64,000 bases of DNA, from NCBI RefSeq assembly GCF_009696605.1, contig NZ_VULR01000010.1, forward strand, positions 29,026 to 93,025, written 5' to 3'. The notes below the pieces were generated by a model. The model searched no databases. It was not told the DNA's origin and saw only the letters and a list, made by a program, of their open reading frames with translations. The translations under genes were made by a program, and so were the position numbers. The DNA comes from Anaerosalibacter bizertensis (GTDB lineage Bacteria; Bacillota; Clostridia; Tissierellales; Sporanaerobacteraceae). Each line of letters opens with the position of its first letter. Position 1 is the first letter of the stretch. Below are positions 8,669 through 17,310 of the stretch, one piece after another.

Positions 8669-9685
8669 ATGATATATGTGATAAACAATAATAATGATCC
8701 TTTTTTCAATCATGCTGTAGAAGAGTATTTAATGAATAACTTCGATGAAGAAATATTTATGCTATGGATAAATAAGCCCTCAATATTAATAGGAAGGAAT
8801 CAGAATACCATATCAGAAATAAATATAGATTATATAGAAGAAAATGGGATTATAGTGGTTAGAAGGCTTTCTGGTGGAGGAGCGGTTTACAATGATTTGG
8901 GGAATATAAATTTTACCTTTATTACCTATAGGGATAATTCAAAGCCACAAGTAAAAAATGGATTTGAGAAATTTGCATTACCTGTAGTAAATGCACTTAA
9001 ATCTTTAGGTATTAATGCCGAATTTACGGGCAGAAATGATATAACGATAGATGGAAAGAAGTTTTCTGGCAATGCTCAACATTTTGGAAAAGACAAGCTT
9101 CTTCACCATGGGACTCTCTTGTATGATTGTGATATGTCAAAGCTATCTTTAGCATTAAAAAGTAAGCCAATAAAATTTGTAGATAAATCTGTAAAATCAA
9201 CAAGTGCAAGAGTTACAAATATTTATCCTTATATGAAGGAAAAGATGAGCTTACATAGCTTTAAAGATTATTTACAAGAATACATAATTAAAACTTATAA
9301 TATAAAGAACATATATGAATTCAATGAAGAAGATCTATATGAAATAGATAAAATAGTCAAAAATAGATTTTCTACATGGGAGTGGAACTATGGAAGGAGT
9401 CCAGATTATAAATACAAAAATTTTGTGAAATATCCAAGTGGAGTAATAGAATATTATCTAGGGGTTGAAAATGGAGAAATAAAAAGTATTTCCATATATG
9501 GTGATTACTTTGGAGAAAAAAATATACAAGATGTAGAAAAAGCATTAATAGGAGTAAGGCATAATAGAAAAGAGATAGAACTTGTTTTAAACAAAATAAA
9601 TTTAGACCAATATATCCATGGAATAACAATAAATGAATTTATTGATGGACTAATGGATATAGGGTCAAATATGGAGGGAGATTAA
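8669..9685 (+). CDS. lplA: Lipoate--protein ligase
   Basis: 338-residue ATP-dependent ligase that activates free lipoate and attaches it to lipoyl domains. The adenylate-binding block RRLSGGGAVYNDLGN is present; Asn replaces the more usual His. The catalytic lysine segment is GRNDITIDGKKFSGNAQ. A C-terminal accessory domain (from about residue 250) is present, as in LplA/LplJ. It overlaps lipA by one base (TAATG), giving the cell both salvage and synthesis of lipoate. No lipoyl-domain protein or glycine-cleavage gene lies in this window. Confidence 0.93.
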   Translation: MIYVINNNNDPFFNHAVEEYLMNNFDEEIFMLWINKPSILIGRNQNTISEINIDYIEENGIIVVRRLSGGGAVYNDLGNINFTFITYRDNSKPQVKNGFEKFALPVVNALKSLGINAEFTGRNDITIDGKKFSGNAQHFGKDKLLHHGTLLYDCDMSKLSLALKSKPIKFVDKSVKSTSARVTNIYPYMKEKMSLHSFKDYLQEYIIKTYNIKNIYEFNEEDLYEIDKIVKNRFSTWEWNYGRSPDYKYKNFVKYPSGVIEYYLGVENGEIKSISIYGDYFGEKNIQDVEKALIGVRHNRKEIELVLNKINLDQYIHGITINEFIDGLMDIGSNMEGD

Positions 9686-10527
9686 TGGCTTTAAGAAAAC
9701 CAGAGTGGATTAGAGTTAAAATGCAAGGGGGAACTCAACAAAACAAAGTAAACTCTTTGATGTCAAACCTTTCTCTAAATACAGTGTGTGATGAGGCAAA
9801 TTGTCCCAATAGAATGGAATGCTATACTCGAGGAACTGCTACATTTATGATACTAGGTAAAAATTGTACAAGAAACTGTACTTTTTGTAATGTAACCAGA
9901 GAAAAACCAGAAAAGGTAGACCCAGATGAACCAGAAAATGTAGCTAAGGCTATATCAAAACTTGGACTAAAACATGCTGTTATTACATCAGTTACAAGGG
10001 ATGATTTGGAAGACCAGGGAGCTAATCAATTTGTAAGAGTTGTAGAAGAAATAAGAAAGGCTACTCCAAAGGTAACTATAGAATTGCTTATACCAGATAT
10101 GCAAGGCGATAAAGATTTAATAGATATTATAATAGATTCAGAGCCCAATATTCTAAATCATAATATAGAAACAGTACCGGAATTATATGATAAAGTCAGA
10201 CCTATGGCAAATTTTGAAAGATCAATAGAGTTACTTGATTATGTAAAGAAAACAAAACCAGATATGAGAACTAAATCTGGAATTATGCTAGGACTGGGGG
10301 AAACAGAGGAGCAGGTTTTAGAGGTATTTAAAAGATTACGTGAAGTTGATTGTGATATGTTAACATTAGGGCAATATTTGCAACCTACAGCTAAACATAT
10401 TCCTGTAGTAGAGTATATTACCCCAGACCAATTCAATGAATATAAGGAAATTGCACTATCTATGGGATTCAAACGAGTAGCATCTGCACCTCTTGTTAGA
10501 AGTTCGTATTATGCTGAAGATTTTTAA
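9685..10527 (+). CDS. lipA: Lipoyl synthase
   Basis: 280-residue radical-SAM enzyme that inserts two sulfurs into octanoyl-protein. The auxiliary cluster cysteines are Cys35, Cys40 and Cys46 (CDEANCPNRMEC), the radical-SAM cluster cysteines are Cys61, Cys65 and Cys68 (CTRNCTFC), and the conserved C-terminal RSSY is present. It is translationally coupled to lplA by a TAATG overlap. No obvious octanoyltransferase gene (lipB/lipM) is adjacent. Confidence 0.96.
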   Translation: MALRKPEWIRVKMQGGTQQNKVNSLMSNLSLNTVCDEANCPNRMECYTRGTATFMILGKNCTRNCTFCNVTREKPEKVDPDEPENVAKAISKLGLKHAVITSVTRDDLEDQGANQFVRVVEEIRKATPKVTIELLIPDMQGDKDLIDIIIDSEPNILNHNIETVPELYDKVRPMANFERSIELLDYVKKTKPDMRTKSGIMLGLGETEEQVLEVFKRLREVDCDMLTLGQYLQPTAKHIPVVEYITPDQFNEYKEIALSMGFKRVASAPLVRSSYYAEDF

Positions 10528-10645
10528 GATGCATATTTAATGATAATATATGGATGTGAGGTTCCTAGGAATCTCACTTATAAACAAAATATCTTGAAAA
10601 ATGTCGAATTTTCTGGTATATTCATTATATAAAAACAGAATATTG

Positions 10646-10718
10646 CTCTCATATAATCCTGATAATATGGTTCAGGAGTCTCTACAGAATAACCAATAAT
10701 TATTCTACTATGGGTTAG
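10646..10718 (+). promoter_or_regulatory. Purine riboswitch aptamer, guanine class
   Basis: Three-way junction matching the purine aptamer. P1 is CTCATA (10648-10653) with TATGGG (10709-10714). P2 is CCTGA/TCAGG around loop AATATGG. J2/3 is GTCTCTAC. P3 is AGAATAA/TTATTCT around loop CCAATAA. The GG of loop 2 and CC of loop 3 that form the loop-loop contact are kept. The specificity base just before the 3' strand of P1 is C (10708), which by established rules marks guanine/hypoxanthine recognition rather than adenine. It sits about 145 bp before the permease gene. The rest of 10528-10862 holds only the hairpin at 10777. Confidence 0.9.
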
Positions 10719-10776
10719 GATAAACAGCTAATGATTAAAAGGTATTATATTAATTTTAATCCTTATTTACATTTTA

Positions 10777-10830
10777 AAGAAACTGGAATTCTCTCCTATA
10801 GAGGGTTCCAGTTTCTTGTTATGTATTTCT
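10777..10830 (+). terminator. Terminator-like expression platform of the purine riboswitch
   Basis: Long helix AAGAAACTGGAA (10777-10788) / TTCCAGTTTCTT (10806-10817), extended inward by TTCTCT/AGAGGG with two wobble pairs. It is followed by a T-rich but interrupted tract (TTCTTGTTATGTATTTCTTT). It most likely stops transcription when ligand is bound. An alternative pairing with the aptamer was not resolved by eye. Confidence 0.6.
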
Positions 10831-10862
10831 TTATGTGGGAGCAACACAAAGGAGAGACATAA

Positions 10863-11930
10863 ATGGAATATTTAAAAGACGTACTTGCAGCATTGAGTGT
10901 TATTCTTAATGGATTACCTCAAGGACTTTTAGCATTGTCATTTGGATTTGCATCAGTACCAACTGCTTTAGCATTTATTGTTGGTGCAATAGGATGTCTA
11001 ATATTTGGTGTGGTAGCACCAGTTTCATTTCAGGCAGAAACTATTACATTAGCAGGAACAATGGGTAAAAACATGAAAGAACGAATATCTATGGTTATTT
11101 TAGGTGCTATAGGTATGACTATCATAGGTGCATTTGGTTTACTTGAAAGAATTGTAAACTTTATTGGGCCTGCAATTACTAGTGGAATGATGGCAGGAGT
11201 AGGTATTATGCTAACACGTGTTGCTGTTGACATGGCAAGAAAAAATAAGATAGTTGGGTTTAGCTCTATTGGTATTAGCTTCGTTGTTTATATGCTTACA
11301 AAAGATTTAGTATATACCATTGCTATTTCTGTAATTGTATCAAGTATTATTGCACTAATATTAAAGCAAGAATCCGATATTATTATTTCTGAAAGGGAAA
11401 AATTCGTTTTTCAAAAGCCTATTATAAATATTGATGTTATTCGTGGTGCTTTGGCCATGATATGTTTAAATATAGGTGCTAATATTGCATTTGGAAAGAT
11501 CACTGGTAATATTGCCAATACCAATGTCAATATAGATCATTTATCAATTGTCAGTAGTTTGGCAGATTTAGCATCAGCAATGTTTGGAGGCGGTCCTGTT
11601 GAATCTATTATTTCTGCAACAGGAGGTGCACCACATCCTTTAATGTCTGGTGTTTTAATGATGGTTTTAATGGCAATTATTTTATTTGCAGGTTTATTGC
11701 CTAAGATGGGAAAATATATACCTAGTGAATCAATTGCTGGATTTTTATTTGTGCTAGGAGCTATTGTAACTGTACCAGTTAATGCTGTGTCTGCGTTAAC
11801 TGTTACTGGAATTCCAGGAGGACCCATTGTCGGAGGAATAACTATGACTGTAACAGCAATTACTGATCCATTTTTAGGTATGGTATCAGGTATTATTTTT
11901 AAAGTTTTTGCTAGTATATTAGGAATGTAA
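10863..11930 (+). CDS. Predicted purine permease (NCS2-like)
   Basis: 355-residue, almost entirely hydrophobic protein with about ten or eleven membrane helices and glycine-rich loops such as FGGGPVESIISATGG, reminiscent of the NCS2 nucleobase transporters. It is shorter than typical NCS2 permeases (about 430-450 residues). Its position directly behind a guanine-class riboswitch and 19 bp before a phosphoribosyltransferase gene supports uptake of guanine, hypoxanthine or xanthine. The family call is by pattern and context; substrate is inferred. Confidence 0.68.
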   Translation: MEYLKDVLAALSVILNGLPQGLLALSFGFASVPTALAFIVGAIGCLIFGVVAPVSFQAETITLAGTMGKNMKERISMVILGAIGMTIIGAFGLLERIVNFIGPAITSGMMAGVGIMLTRVAVDMARKNKIVGFSSIGISFVVYMLTKDLVYTIAISVIVSSIIALILKQESDIIISEREKFVFQKPIINIDVIRGALAMICLNIGANIAFGKITGNIANTNVNIDHLSIVSSLADLASAMFGGGPVESIISATGGAPHPLMSGVLMMVLMAIILFAGLLPKMGKYIPSESIAGFLFVLGAIVTVPVNAVSALTVTGIPGGPIVGGITMTVTAITDPFLGMVSGIIFKVFASILGM

Positions 11931-11949
11931 TGTATGAGGAGGATGAAAA

Positions 11950-12495
11950 ATGGAAAAAACATATTCTATTGAAATAGCTGGAGTAACAAGGGAACTACCT
12001 ATTGTACAGATTAATGACAATCTTTCTATTGCTAGTTTTGTAATATTAGGAGATACTGAACTGGTTTCTGTAGCAGCTCCTGAAATAGTAAAAAAATTAC
12101 CTCATGTAGATGTACTATTAACTGCAGAGGCAAAAGGAATTCCTTTAGTATTTGAGATGTCTAAGTTGTTAGATATGGAAAGATATATTGTGGCTAGAAA
12201 GAGCATAAAACCTTATATGAATTCACCTATTATTGATGAAGTTGTATCCATAACTACCCAGGACAAGCAACTATTGTGTTTAGATGAGAAAGATGCTGAA
12301 TATATAAGGGGGAAAAGGGTAGCTATTATTGACGATGTTATAAGTACTGGAGACTCTATACGAGCTATGGAAAGACTTGTAGAATCGGCAGGAGGTATTG
12401 TTGAAGCTAAAGCAGCTATATTGGCAGAAGGAGATGCAGCCAATAGAAAAGATATTATATTTTTAGGGTATCTTCCGATTTTTGAGAAAGAATAA
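11950..12495 (+). CDS. Purine phosphoribosyltransferase (Apt/Xpt-like)
   Basis: 181-residue type I phosphoribosyltransferase. The PRPP-binding loop VAIIDDVISTGDSI begins at residue 124 with the paired aspartates 128-129. An N-terminal hood region and TAEAKGIPLVFEMSKLL resemble adenine or xanthine phosphoribosyltransferases. It lies 19 bp after the permease under the same riboswitch, so it would convert the imported base and PRPP to the nucleotide. The riboswitch class argues for guanine, hypoxanthine or xanthine as substrate although the fold looks Apt-like. Confidence 0.82.
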   Translation: MEKTYSIEIAGVTRELPIVQINDNLSIASFVILGDTELVSVAAPEIVKKLPHVDVLLTAEAKGIPLVFEMSKLLDMERYIVARKSIKPYMNSPIIDEVVSITTQDKQLLCLDEKDAEYIRGKRVAIIDDVISTGDSIRAMERLVESAGGIVEAKAAILAEGDAANRKDIIFLGYLPIFEKE

Positions 12496-12514
12496 ATCAT
12501 AGTAAATAGTTATA

Positions 12515-12553
12515 AAAAATAAGTTGGCGAAATAGAAACGCCAACTTATTTTT
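12515..12553. terminator. Bidirectional terminator between the purine operon and ychF
   Basis: Stem AAATAAGTTGGCG / CGCCAACTTATTT, with A residues upstream and T residues downstream, lies between two convergent genes and can serve both strands. It abuts the ychF stop codon. Confidence 0.88.
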
Positions 12554-13646
12554 ATACATTAAACCTAAACAATACTACATCCCCATCTTGCATTATATAA
12601 TCTTTTCCTTCTAGACGGATAAGTCCCTTTTCTTTTGCTTGAGTATGTCCACCGCATTCTAATAAATCTCTATAGTTTACTACTTCTGCTCTTATAAAAC
12701 CTCTTTCCATATCTGTATGGATTTTTCCAGCAGCTTGTGGGGCTTTTGTTCCTTTTTTTATAGTCCAAGCCCTTACTTCTTGTGGACCAGCGGTTAAGAA
12801 GCTCATAAGGCCTAATAGATCATAACTAGCCCTTATAAGTTTATCAAGTCCAGATTCTTTAAGACCTAGTTCGTCTAAAAATATTTCTCTTTCTTCTCCT
12901 TCAAGTTGAGCAATTTCAGCTTCTATTTTAGCTGATATGACTATAGTTTTAGAGTTTTCTTGTTTTGCATACTCTTCTACTTTGGCTACATGTGGATTAT
13001 TTTCATATCCATCTATATGATCTTCCTCTGAAACATTACATACATACAGTACAGGCTTTAATGAAAGTAAGCTTAAACTCTTTATTAGACTAAGCTCTTC
13101 TTCTGTATAGTCTAAACTTCTAGGAGATTTTCCTTCTTCTATACTTTCTTTGATTCTAGTTAAAAGTTCATATTCTTTCTTGTAGCTTTTATCTCCTTTC
13201 ATTTCTTTTTCTACTTTAGCAAGTCTTCTATCTATGACTTCTAAATCAGAGAGCATAAGCTCTAAATTTATAATTTCAATATCATTAACAGGGTCTATTC
13301 TTCCTTCTACATGGGTAACATTCTCATCTTCAAAGCATCTAACTACTTGAATTATAGATTCTACTTCACGAATATGTGAAAGAAATTTATTTCCTAAACC
13401 TTCTCCATCACTAGCACCTTTTACTAATCCAGCAATATCAAAAAATTCAATAGTAGCTGGAGTTAATTTTTCAGGATTAATAAGTTCAGCTAATTGATTT
13501 AATCTTTCATCTGGCACAGGAACGATGCCTACATTTGGCTCTATGGTACAAAATGGATAGTTTTCTGCATCTGCTTTTGCAGCTGTTAATGCATTAAAAA
13601 GAGTACTTTTACCTACATTTGGTAGTCCTACTATTCCTAATTTCAT
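12552..13646 (-). CDS. ychF: Redox-regulated ATPase YchF (Obg-like)
   Basis: 364-residue Obg-family P-loop protein that binds ATP in preference to GTP and associates with ribosomes. The P-loop GLPNVGKST is at residues 7-15, switch II region DIAGLVKGASDGEGLG follows, and the C-terminal TGS domain is recognisable (AAGKIHTDMERGFIRAEV). Length is that of the family. It is the only clear minus-strand gene here and is monocistronic, sharing a terminator with the purine operon and diverging from the pst genes. Confidence 0.96.
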   Translation of the reverse strand: MKLGIVGLPNVGKSTLFNALTAAKADAENYPFCTIEPNVGIVPVPDERLNQLAELINPEKLTPATIEFFDIAGLVKGASDGEGLGNKFLSHIREVESIIQVVRCFEDENVTHVEGRIDPVNDIEIINLELMLSDLEVIDRRLAKVEKEMKGDKSYKKEYELLTRIKESIEEGKSPRSLDYTEEELSLIKSLSLLSLKPVLYVCNVSEEDHIDGYENNPHVAKVEEYAKQENSKTIVISAKIEAEIAQLEGEEREIFLDELGLKESGLDKLIRASYDLLGLMSFLTAGPQEVRAWTIKKGTKAPQAAGKIHTDMERGFIRAEVVNYRDLLECGGHTQAKEKGLIRLEGKDYIMQDGDVVLFRFNV

Positions 13647-13740
13647 TTCAATCTTCCTTTCGACCTTAAGTTATTGTGTCATAAGACATTATATATTATG
13701 CTTTTTATTTATTCAATACAGAGCTAAAATGAATTTGTAT

Positions 13741-13784
13741 TTTACATAGATTTTACTTTCTCTTAACTTGGACTTAACTATATT
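13741..13784 (+). promoter_or_regulatory. Candidate Pho box (four direct repeats) for pst
   Basis: TTTACA (13741), TTTACT (13752), TTAACT (13763) and TTAACT (13774) recur with an exact 11-bp period, the arrangement of PhoP/PhoB binding sites. A TATATT (13779-13784) could be the -10 element, which would place the repeats over the -35 region as in activated Pho promoters. It lies about 45-90 bp before pstS. Confidence 0.7.
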
Positions 13785-13827
13785 TAATTATTATTGAATT
13801 GTAAAAAGAAAAGAGAGGAGAATGTAA

Positions 13828-14670
13828 ATGAAAATTGCTAGTTTTAAAAGAATAGTTTTAATTCTATCTTTAGTATTAATAGTTTCTGTAGTAGTAGCTG
13901 GTTGTACAAAAGGATCAAAAGAAGCTAAAGGAACTGATTCAAAACTAGAAGGAACAATAAATATTGTAGGCTCTACCTCTGTAACACCACTAGCAGAAGA
14001 TTTAGGACAAGAATTTAGTAATAAAAATCCAGAAATTAAAGTAGATGTTCAAGGAGTTGGTTCTACAGCAGGAATTAAAGCTACAATTGATAAAACAGCA
14101 GATATTGGTATAAGTTCGAGGGATTTAAAAGATGAAGAAAAAGAATATAAAATGAATGAATATATAATTGCTTATGATGGTATTGTTGTAGCAGTACATC
14201 CTGAAAATAGTGTAGAAGATTTAGACATGAATACTATAAATAAAATATTTACTGGAGAAATAAAGAATTGGAAAGAAGTTGGAGGAGAAGATGAGGAAAT
14301 TTTAATAATTTCAAGAGAAGAAGGCTCAGGAACAAGGGGAGCTTTTGAGGAAATACTAGACCTTGATTCAGTTAGAGAAGATGCCCTTATAGCTGAAGGA
14401 AATGGAGCGGTTAAAGCTAACATAGCAAGTAAGAAGAATTCAATAGGCTATATATCCTTATCTTATTTAGATGATTCAATAAGTGGACTTAAAATAGATG
14501 GTGTAGAAGGAACATCAGAAAATATTAAATCTGGAAAATATAAAATTTCAAGACCATTTCTAATGATTACAAATGGTGAAGAAGATCCTTTAGTTAAAGA
14601 ATTCTTAGATTTCGTATTAAGTAAAGAAGGACAGAAAATAGTAGGCAAAAAACAAATTACTGTAAAATAA
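13828..14670 (+). CDS. pstS: Phosphate ABC transporter, substrate-binding lipoprotein
   Basis: 280-residue phosphate-binding protein. Residues 8-26 are a lipoprotein signal ending in VVAGC with Cys26 as lipidation site. Phosphate-binding segments are GSTSVTPLAE and REEGSGTRGAF, and GVGSTAGIKA is also typical. It is the first gene of pstSCAB behind a four-repeat Pho-box candidate and is followed by a large intercistronic hairpin, which probably lets pstS be made in excess over the membrane parts. Confidence 0.95.
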   Translation: MKIASFKRIVLILSLVLIVSVVVAGCTKGSKEAKGTDSKLEGTINIVGSTSVTPLAEDLGQEFSNKNPEIKVDVQGVGSTAGIKATIDKTADIGISSRDLKDEEKEYKMNEYIIAYDGIVVAVHPENSVEDLDMNTINKIFTGEIKNWKEVGGEDEEILIISREEGSGTRGAFEEILDLDSVREDALIAEGNGAVKANIASKKNSIGYISLSYLDDSISGLKIDGVEGTSENIKSGKYKISRPFLMITNGEEDPLVKEFLDFVLSKEGQKIVGKKQITVK

Positions 14671-14671
14671 T

Positions 14672-14736
14672 AGTTAGAGTGTAGAGATGAGGGAGTGGGA
14701 CAAATCCTAATGGATTACATCCCTGTCTCTCTAACT
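14672..14736 (+). other. Intercistronic hairpin between pstS and pstC
   Basis: Nested inverted repeats: AGTTAGAG (14672-14679) with CTCTAACT (14729-14736), GGGA (14697) with TCCC (14720), and ATCC (14704) with GGAT (14712). There is no T run after it, so it looks like an mRNA-processing or stabilising structure or a weak attenuator rather than a full terminator. Confidence 0.6.
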
Positions 14737-14756
14737 TATAAAAGAGGTGTAAATAT

Positions 14757-15623
14757 ATGAAGAAAAGCAATTGGCAGGAGAAATTAAATGAAAAGCTATA
14801 TTTAATAAGTGCCCTAATTTCTATTGCTTTAATTTTTAGTATTACTTTGTTCATATTTATAAAAGGGGTTCCAGCAATAAAGGAAATTGGAATTAAAAAT
14901 TTCATATTAGGAACCAATTGGAAGCCAGGAGATGGTCAATATGGCATTTTACCTATGATTGTAGGTTCTATCTATGTTACTATAGGAGCTTGTTTAGTAG
15001 GAGTGCCTATTGGACTATTTACAGCTATATATCTAAGTGAAATGGCTAATAAAAAAACAGCAGATTTTTTAAGAAAAGTTGTAGAACTTTTAGCAGGCAT
15101 ACCTTCTGTAGTTTTTGGCTTTTTCGGCCTTGTTAGTATAGTTCCTCTTATTGATAAGTTTTTTGGTGGTGGAGGGAATAGTCTCTTTGCTTCTTCAATA
15201 ATACTTGGAATAATGATTTTGCCAACTATTATAAGTATTTCAGAAGCTTCTATAAGGGCTGTTCCAAAGGAATATAAGGAAGGTTCACTAGCTTTAGGCT
15301 CAACCCATATAGATAGTATTTTTAAAGTAATGCTACCATCTGCTAAATCTGGTATATTGGCTTCTATTGTATTGGCTCTTGGTAGAGCTATAGGGGAAAC
15401 TATGGCTGTTATATTGGTATCAGGCAATACTCCACTAATTCCCCATTCCATTTTTGATAGGGTGAGAACATTGACTTCCAATATAGCAATAGAGATGGGA
15501 TATGCATATGGACTCCATCAAGGTGCACTTTTTGCAACAGGGGTTATTCTATTTGTATTCATAATGATTATTAATGGGCTATTCTTAGTATTTAATAGAA
15601 AAGCAGGTGAACTAAATGACTGA
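14757..15623 (+). CDS. pstC: Phosphate ABC transporter, permease PstC
   Basis: 288-residue inner-membrane permease with six predicted helices. The EAA-type cytoplasmic loop that docks on PstB reads EGSLALGSTHIDSIFKVMLP, and the conserved GRAIGETMAV follows. Length and order identify it as PstC rather than PstA. The start is the ATG at 14757 behind AAAGAGGTG. It overlaps pstA by 8 bp. Confidence 0.95.
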   Translation: MKKSNWQEKLNEKLYLISALISIALIFSITLFIFIKGVPAIKEIGIKNFILGTNWKPGDGQYGILPMIVGSIYVTIGACLVGVPIGLFTAIYLSEMANKKTADFLRKVVELLAGIPSVVFGFFGLVSIVPLIDKFFGGGGNSLFASSIILGIMILPTIISISEASIRAVPKEYKEGSLALGSTHIDSIFKVMLPSAKSGILASIVLALGRAIGETMAVILVSGNTPLIPHSIFDRVRTLTSNIAIEMGYAYGLHQGALFATGVILFVFIMIINGLFLVFNRKAGELND

Positions 15624-16467
15624 TAAAAGTTTACAGATGGATAGTCAAATTAATGTTAAAAAAGTAAAGGAAAAGCTGATTAAGGGAATTATATATTTTT
15701 CTGTATTTTTAACTTTTGGGATAGTTTTATGGATACTTCTTCATGTGGTGTTTAATGGGGTTATAAAGATTGGTAATATTGATAATATTGGAGATGAAAG
15801 TATTCTACCTATGATCATGAACACCTTTTATATTGTATTGTTAGCAGTATCTATTTCTACTCCTATAGGTATTTGGACAGCTATTTATTTAAATGAATAT
15901 GCTAGAGACAATAAACTAGTGCATTTAATACGATTTGCTATCCAAAGCTTAGCAGGAATACCTTCTATAATATTTGGTCTTTTTGGAATGATTGTATTTG
16001 TTGTAGGTTTAAATTTTAAATGGTCAATACTTTCTGGAGCTTTAACACTGAGCATTATGATTCTTCCTATAATAATTAAAACTACAGAGGAAGCTTTAAA
16101 ATCTGTCCCCCTATCTATTAGAGAAGGAAGTTTGGCACTAGGAGCTTCAAAGGTTAAAACTATAAAAGCTGTAGTAATTCCTAGTGCTCTTCCTGGAATA
16201 ATTATTTCAGTTATTTTAAGCATTGGTAGAATAGTAGGGGAAACAGCAGCAGTTTATTTAACAGCAGGAATGGTACCGAGAGCAGCTGTTAGTCCATTAG
16301 ATTCAGGTAGAACTTTATCTGTACATTTATATCTTCTGGCAAAAGAAGGTATATCCTTTGAAAGAGCTTATTTTACGGCTACTATTTTAGTTTTATTTGT
16401 TCTCTGTATAAATTTGATTTCAAATAGATTGGCTAAAAAGTTTAGTGAAAAATTAAAAGCAGATTAA
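15616..16467 (+). CDS. pstA: Phosphate ABC transporter, permease PstA
   Basis: 283-residue second permease of the phosphate importer, six helices. The coupling loop is [20 protein letters not shown] and the next helix carries [15 protein letters not shown]. It begins inside the end of pstC (8-bp overlap) and is followed after 14 bp by pstB, so the three are translated together. Confidence 0.95.
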   Translation: MTDKSLQMDSQINVKKVKEKLIKGIIYFSVFLTFGIVLWILLHVVFNGVIKIGNIDNIGDESILPMIMNTFYIVLLAVSISTPIGIWTAIYLNEYARDNKLVHLIRFAIQSLAGIPSIIFGLFGMIVFVVGLNFKWSILSGALTLSIMILPIIIKTTEEALKSVPLSIREGSLALGASKVKTIKAVVIPSALPGIIISVILSIGRIVGETAAVYLTAGMVPRAAVSPLDSGRTLSVHLYLLAKEGISFERAYFTATILVLFVLCINLISNRLAKKFSEKLKAD

Positions 16468-16481
16468 GGGGTGAATGTATA

Positions 16482-17234
16482 GTGAATGAAAAGATAGCTG
16501 TTAATAATTTAAATCTTTATTATGGAAATATGAAAGTATTAAACAATATAGATGTTTCTTTTGAAGAAAATAGTATAACTGCTTTAATAGGTCCTTCTGG
16601 ATGTGGAAAGACAAGTTTTTTAAGAACTTTAAATAGATTAAATGATATGGTATCAAATGTGAAGGTAGAAGGGAATATAATGTTAGATGGTGAGGATATA
16701 TATGAAAAAATGGATCCTACAATTCTTAGAAAAAAAGTGGGAATGGTATTTCAAAAGCCAAATCCTTTTCCAATGAGTATATATGATAATGTAGCCTATG
16801 GACCTAAGGTGCATGGGATAAAGAAAAAAAGTGAATTAAATAGAATAGTTGAAAGGAGTTTAAGATTAGCATTTCTGTGGGATGAAGTAAAGGATAGATT
16901 AAATAAGTCTGCCCTCAGTCTTTCAGGAGGGCAACAACAAAGACTTTGTATAGCTAGAGCATTGGCAGTTGAACCAGAGATAATACTGATGGATGAGCCT
17001 ACTTCTGCACTAGATCCAATTGCTACAGCAAAGATTGAAGAGCTAATAACTACTTTAAAAGAAAATTATACAGTTATAATAGTTACCCATTCTATGCAAC
17101 AGGCAGCTAGGATTTCAGATTATACTGCATTTTTCCTTTTAGGTAAACTTGTTGAACATAGAGAAACTAGATATATGTTTGAATCTCCTAAAGATGATAG
17201 AACAAAAGATTATATCATGGGCATGTTTGGTTAA
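16482..17234 (+). CDS. pstB: Phosphate ABC transporter, ATPase PstB
   Basis: 250-residue ABC ATPase. Walker A is GPSGCGKTS (residues 37-45), the signature is LSGGQQQR, and Walker B is [13 protein letters not shown]; the run [10 protein letters not shown] is characteristic of PstB. The start is GTG at 16482 behind AAGGGGTG. The terminator stem overlaps the stop codon. No phoU gene follows, although phoU is common after pstB in other Firmicutes. Confidence 0.96.
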   Translation: MNEKIAVNNLNLYYGNMKVLNNIDVSFEENSITALIGPSGCGKTSFLRTLNRLNDMVSNVKVEGNIMLDGEDIYEKMDPTILRKKVGMVFQKPNPFPMSIYDNVAYGPKVHGIKKKSELNRIVERSLRLAFLWDEVKDRLNKSALSLSGGQQQRLCIARALAVEPEIILMDEPTSALDPIATAKIEELITTLKENYTVIIVTHSMQQAARISDYTAFFLLGKLVEHRETRYMFESPKDDRTKDYIMGMFG

Positions 17235-17258
17235 TATTTTCCAAACATGCTTTTATTT
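17221..17258 (+). terminator. Intrinsic terminator of the pst operon
   Basis: Perfect stem GCATGTTTGG / CCAAACATGC followed by TTTTATTTT. The left arm is the last codons of pstB. Confidence 0.85.
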
Positions 17259-17310
17259 TAATATTTTTTATTTTAAATGGAATAATAAATTCTAAAGGAG
17301 GTTTATACAT

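Noticed and set aside
11537..11962. Minus-strand open frame of 141 codons opposite the permease gene
   Set aside because: Composition of a reverse-frame shadow of a hydrophobic protein, no start signals, no family resemblance.
14972..15481. Long open frame on the minus strand opposite pstC (169 codons)
   Set aside because: It mirrors the PstC frame, has no ribosome site and no recognisable protein features; the plus-strand gene is certain.
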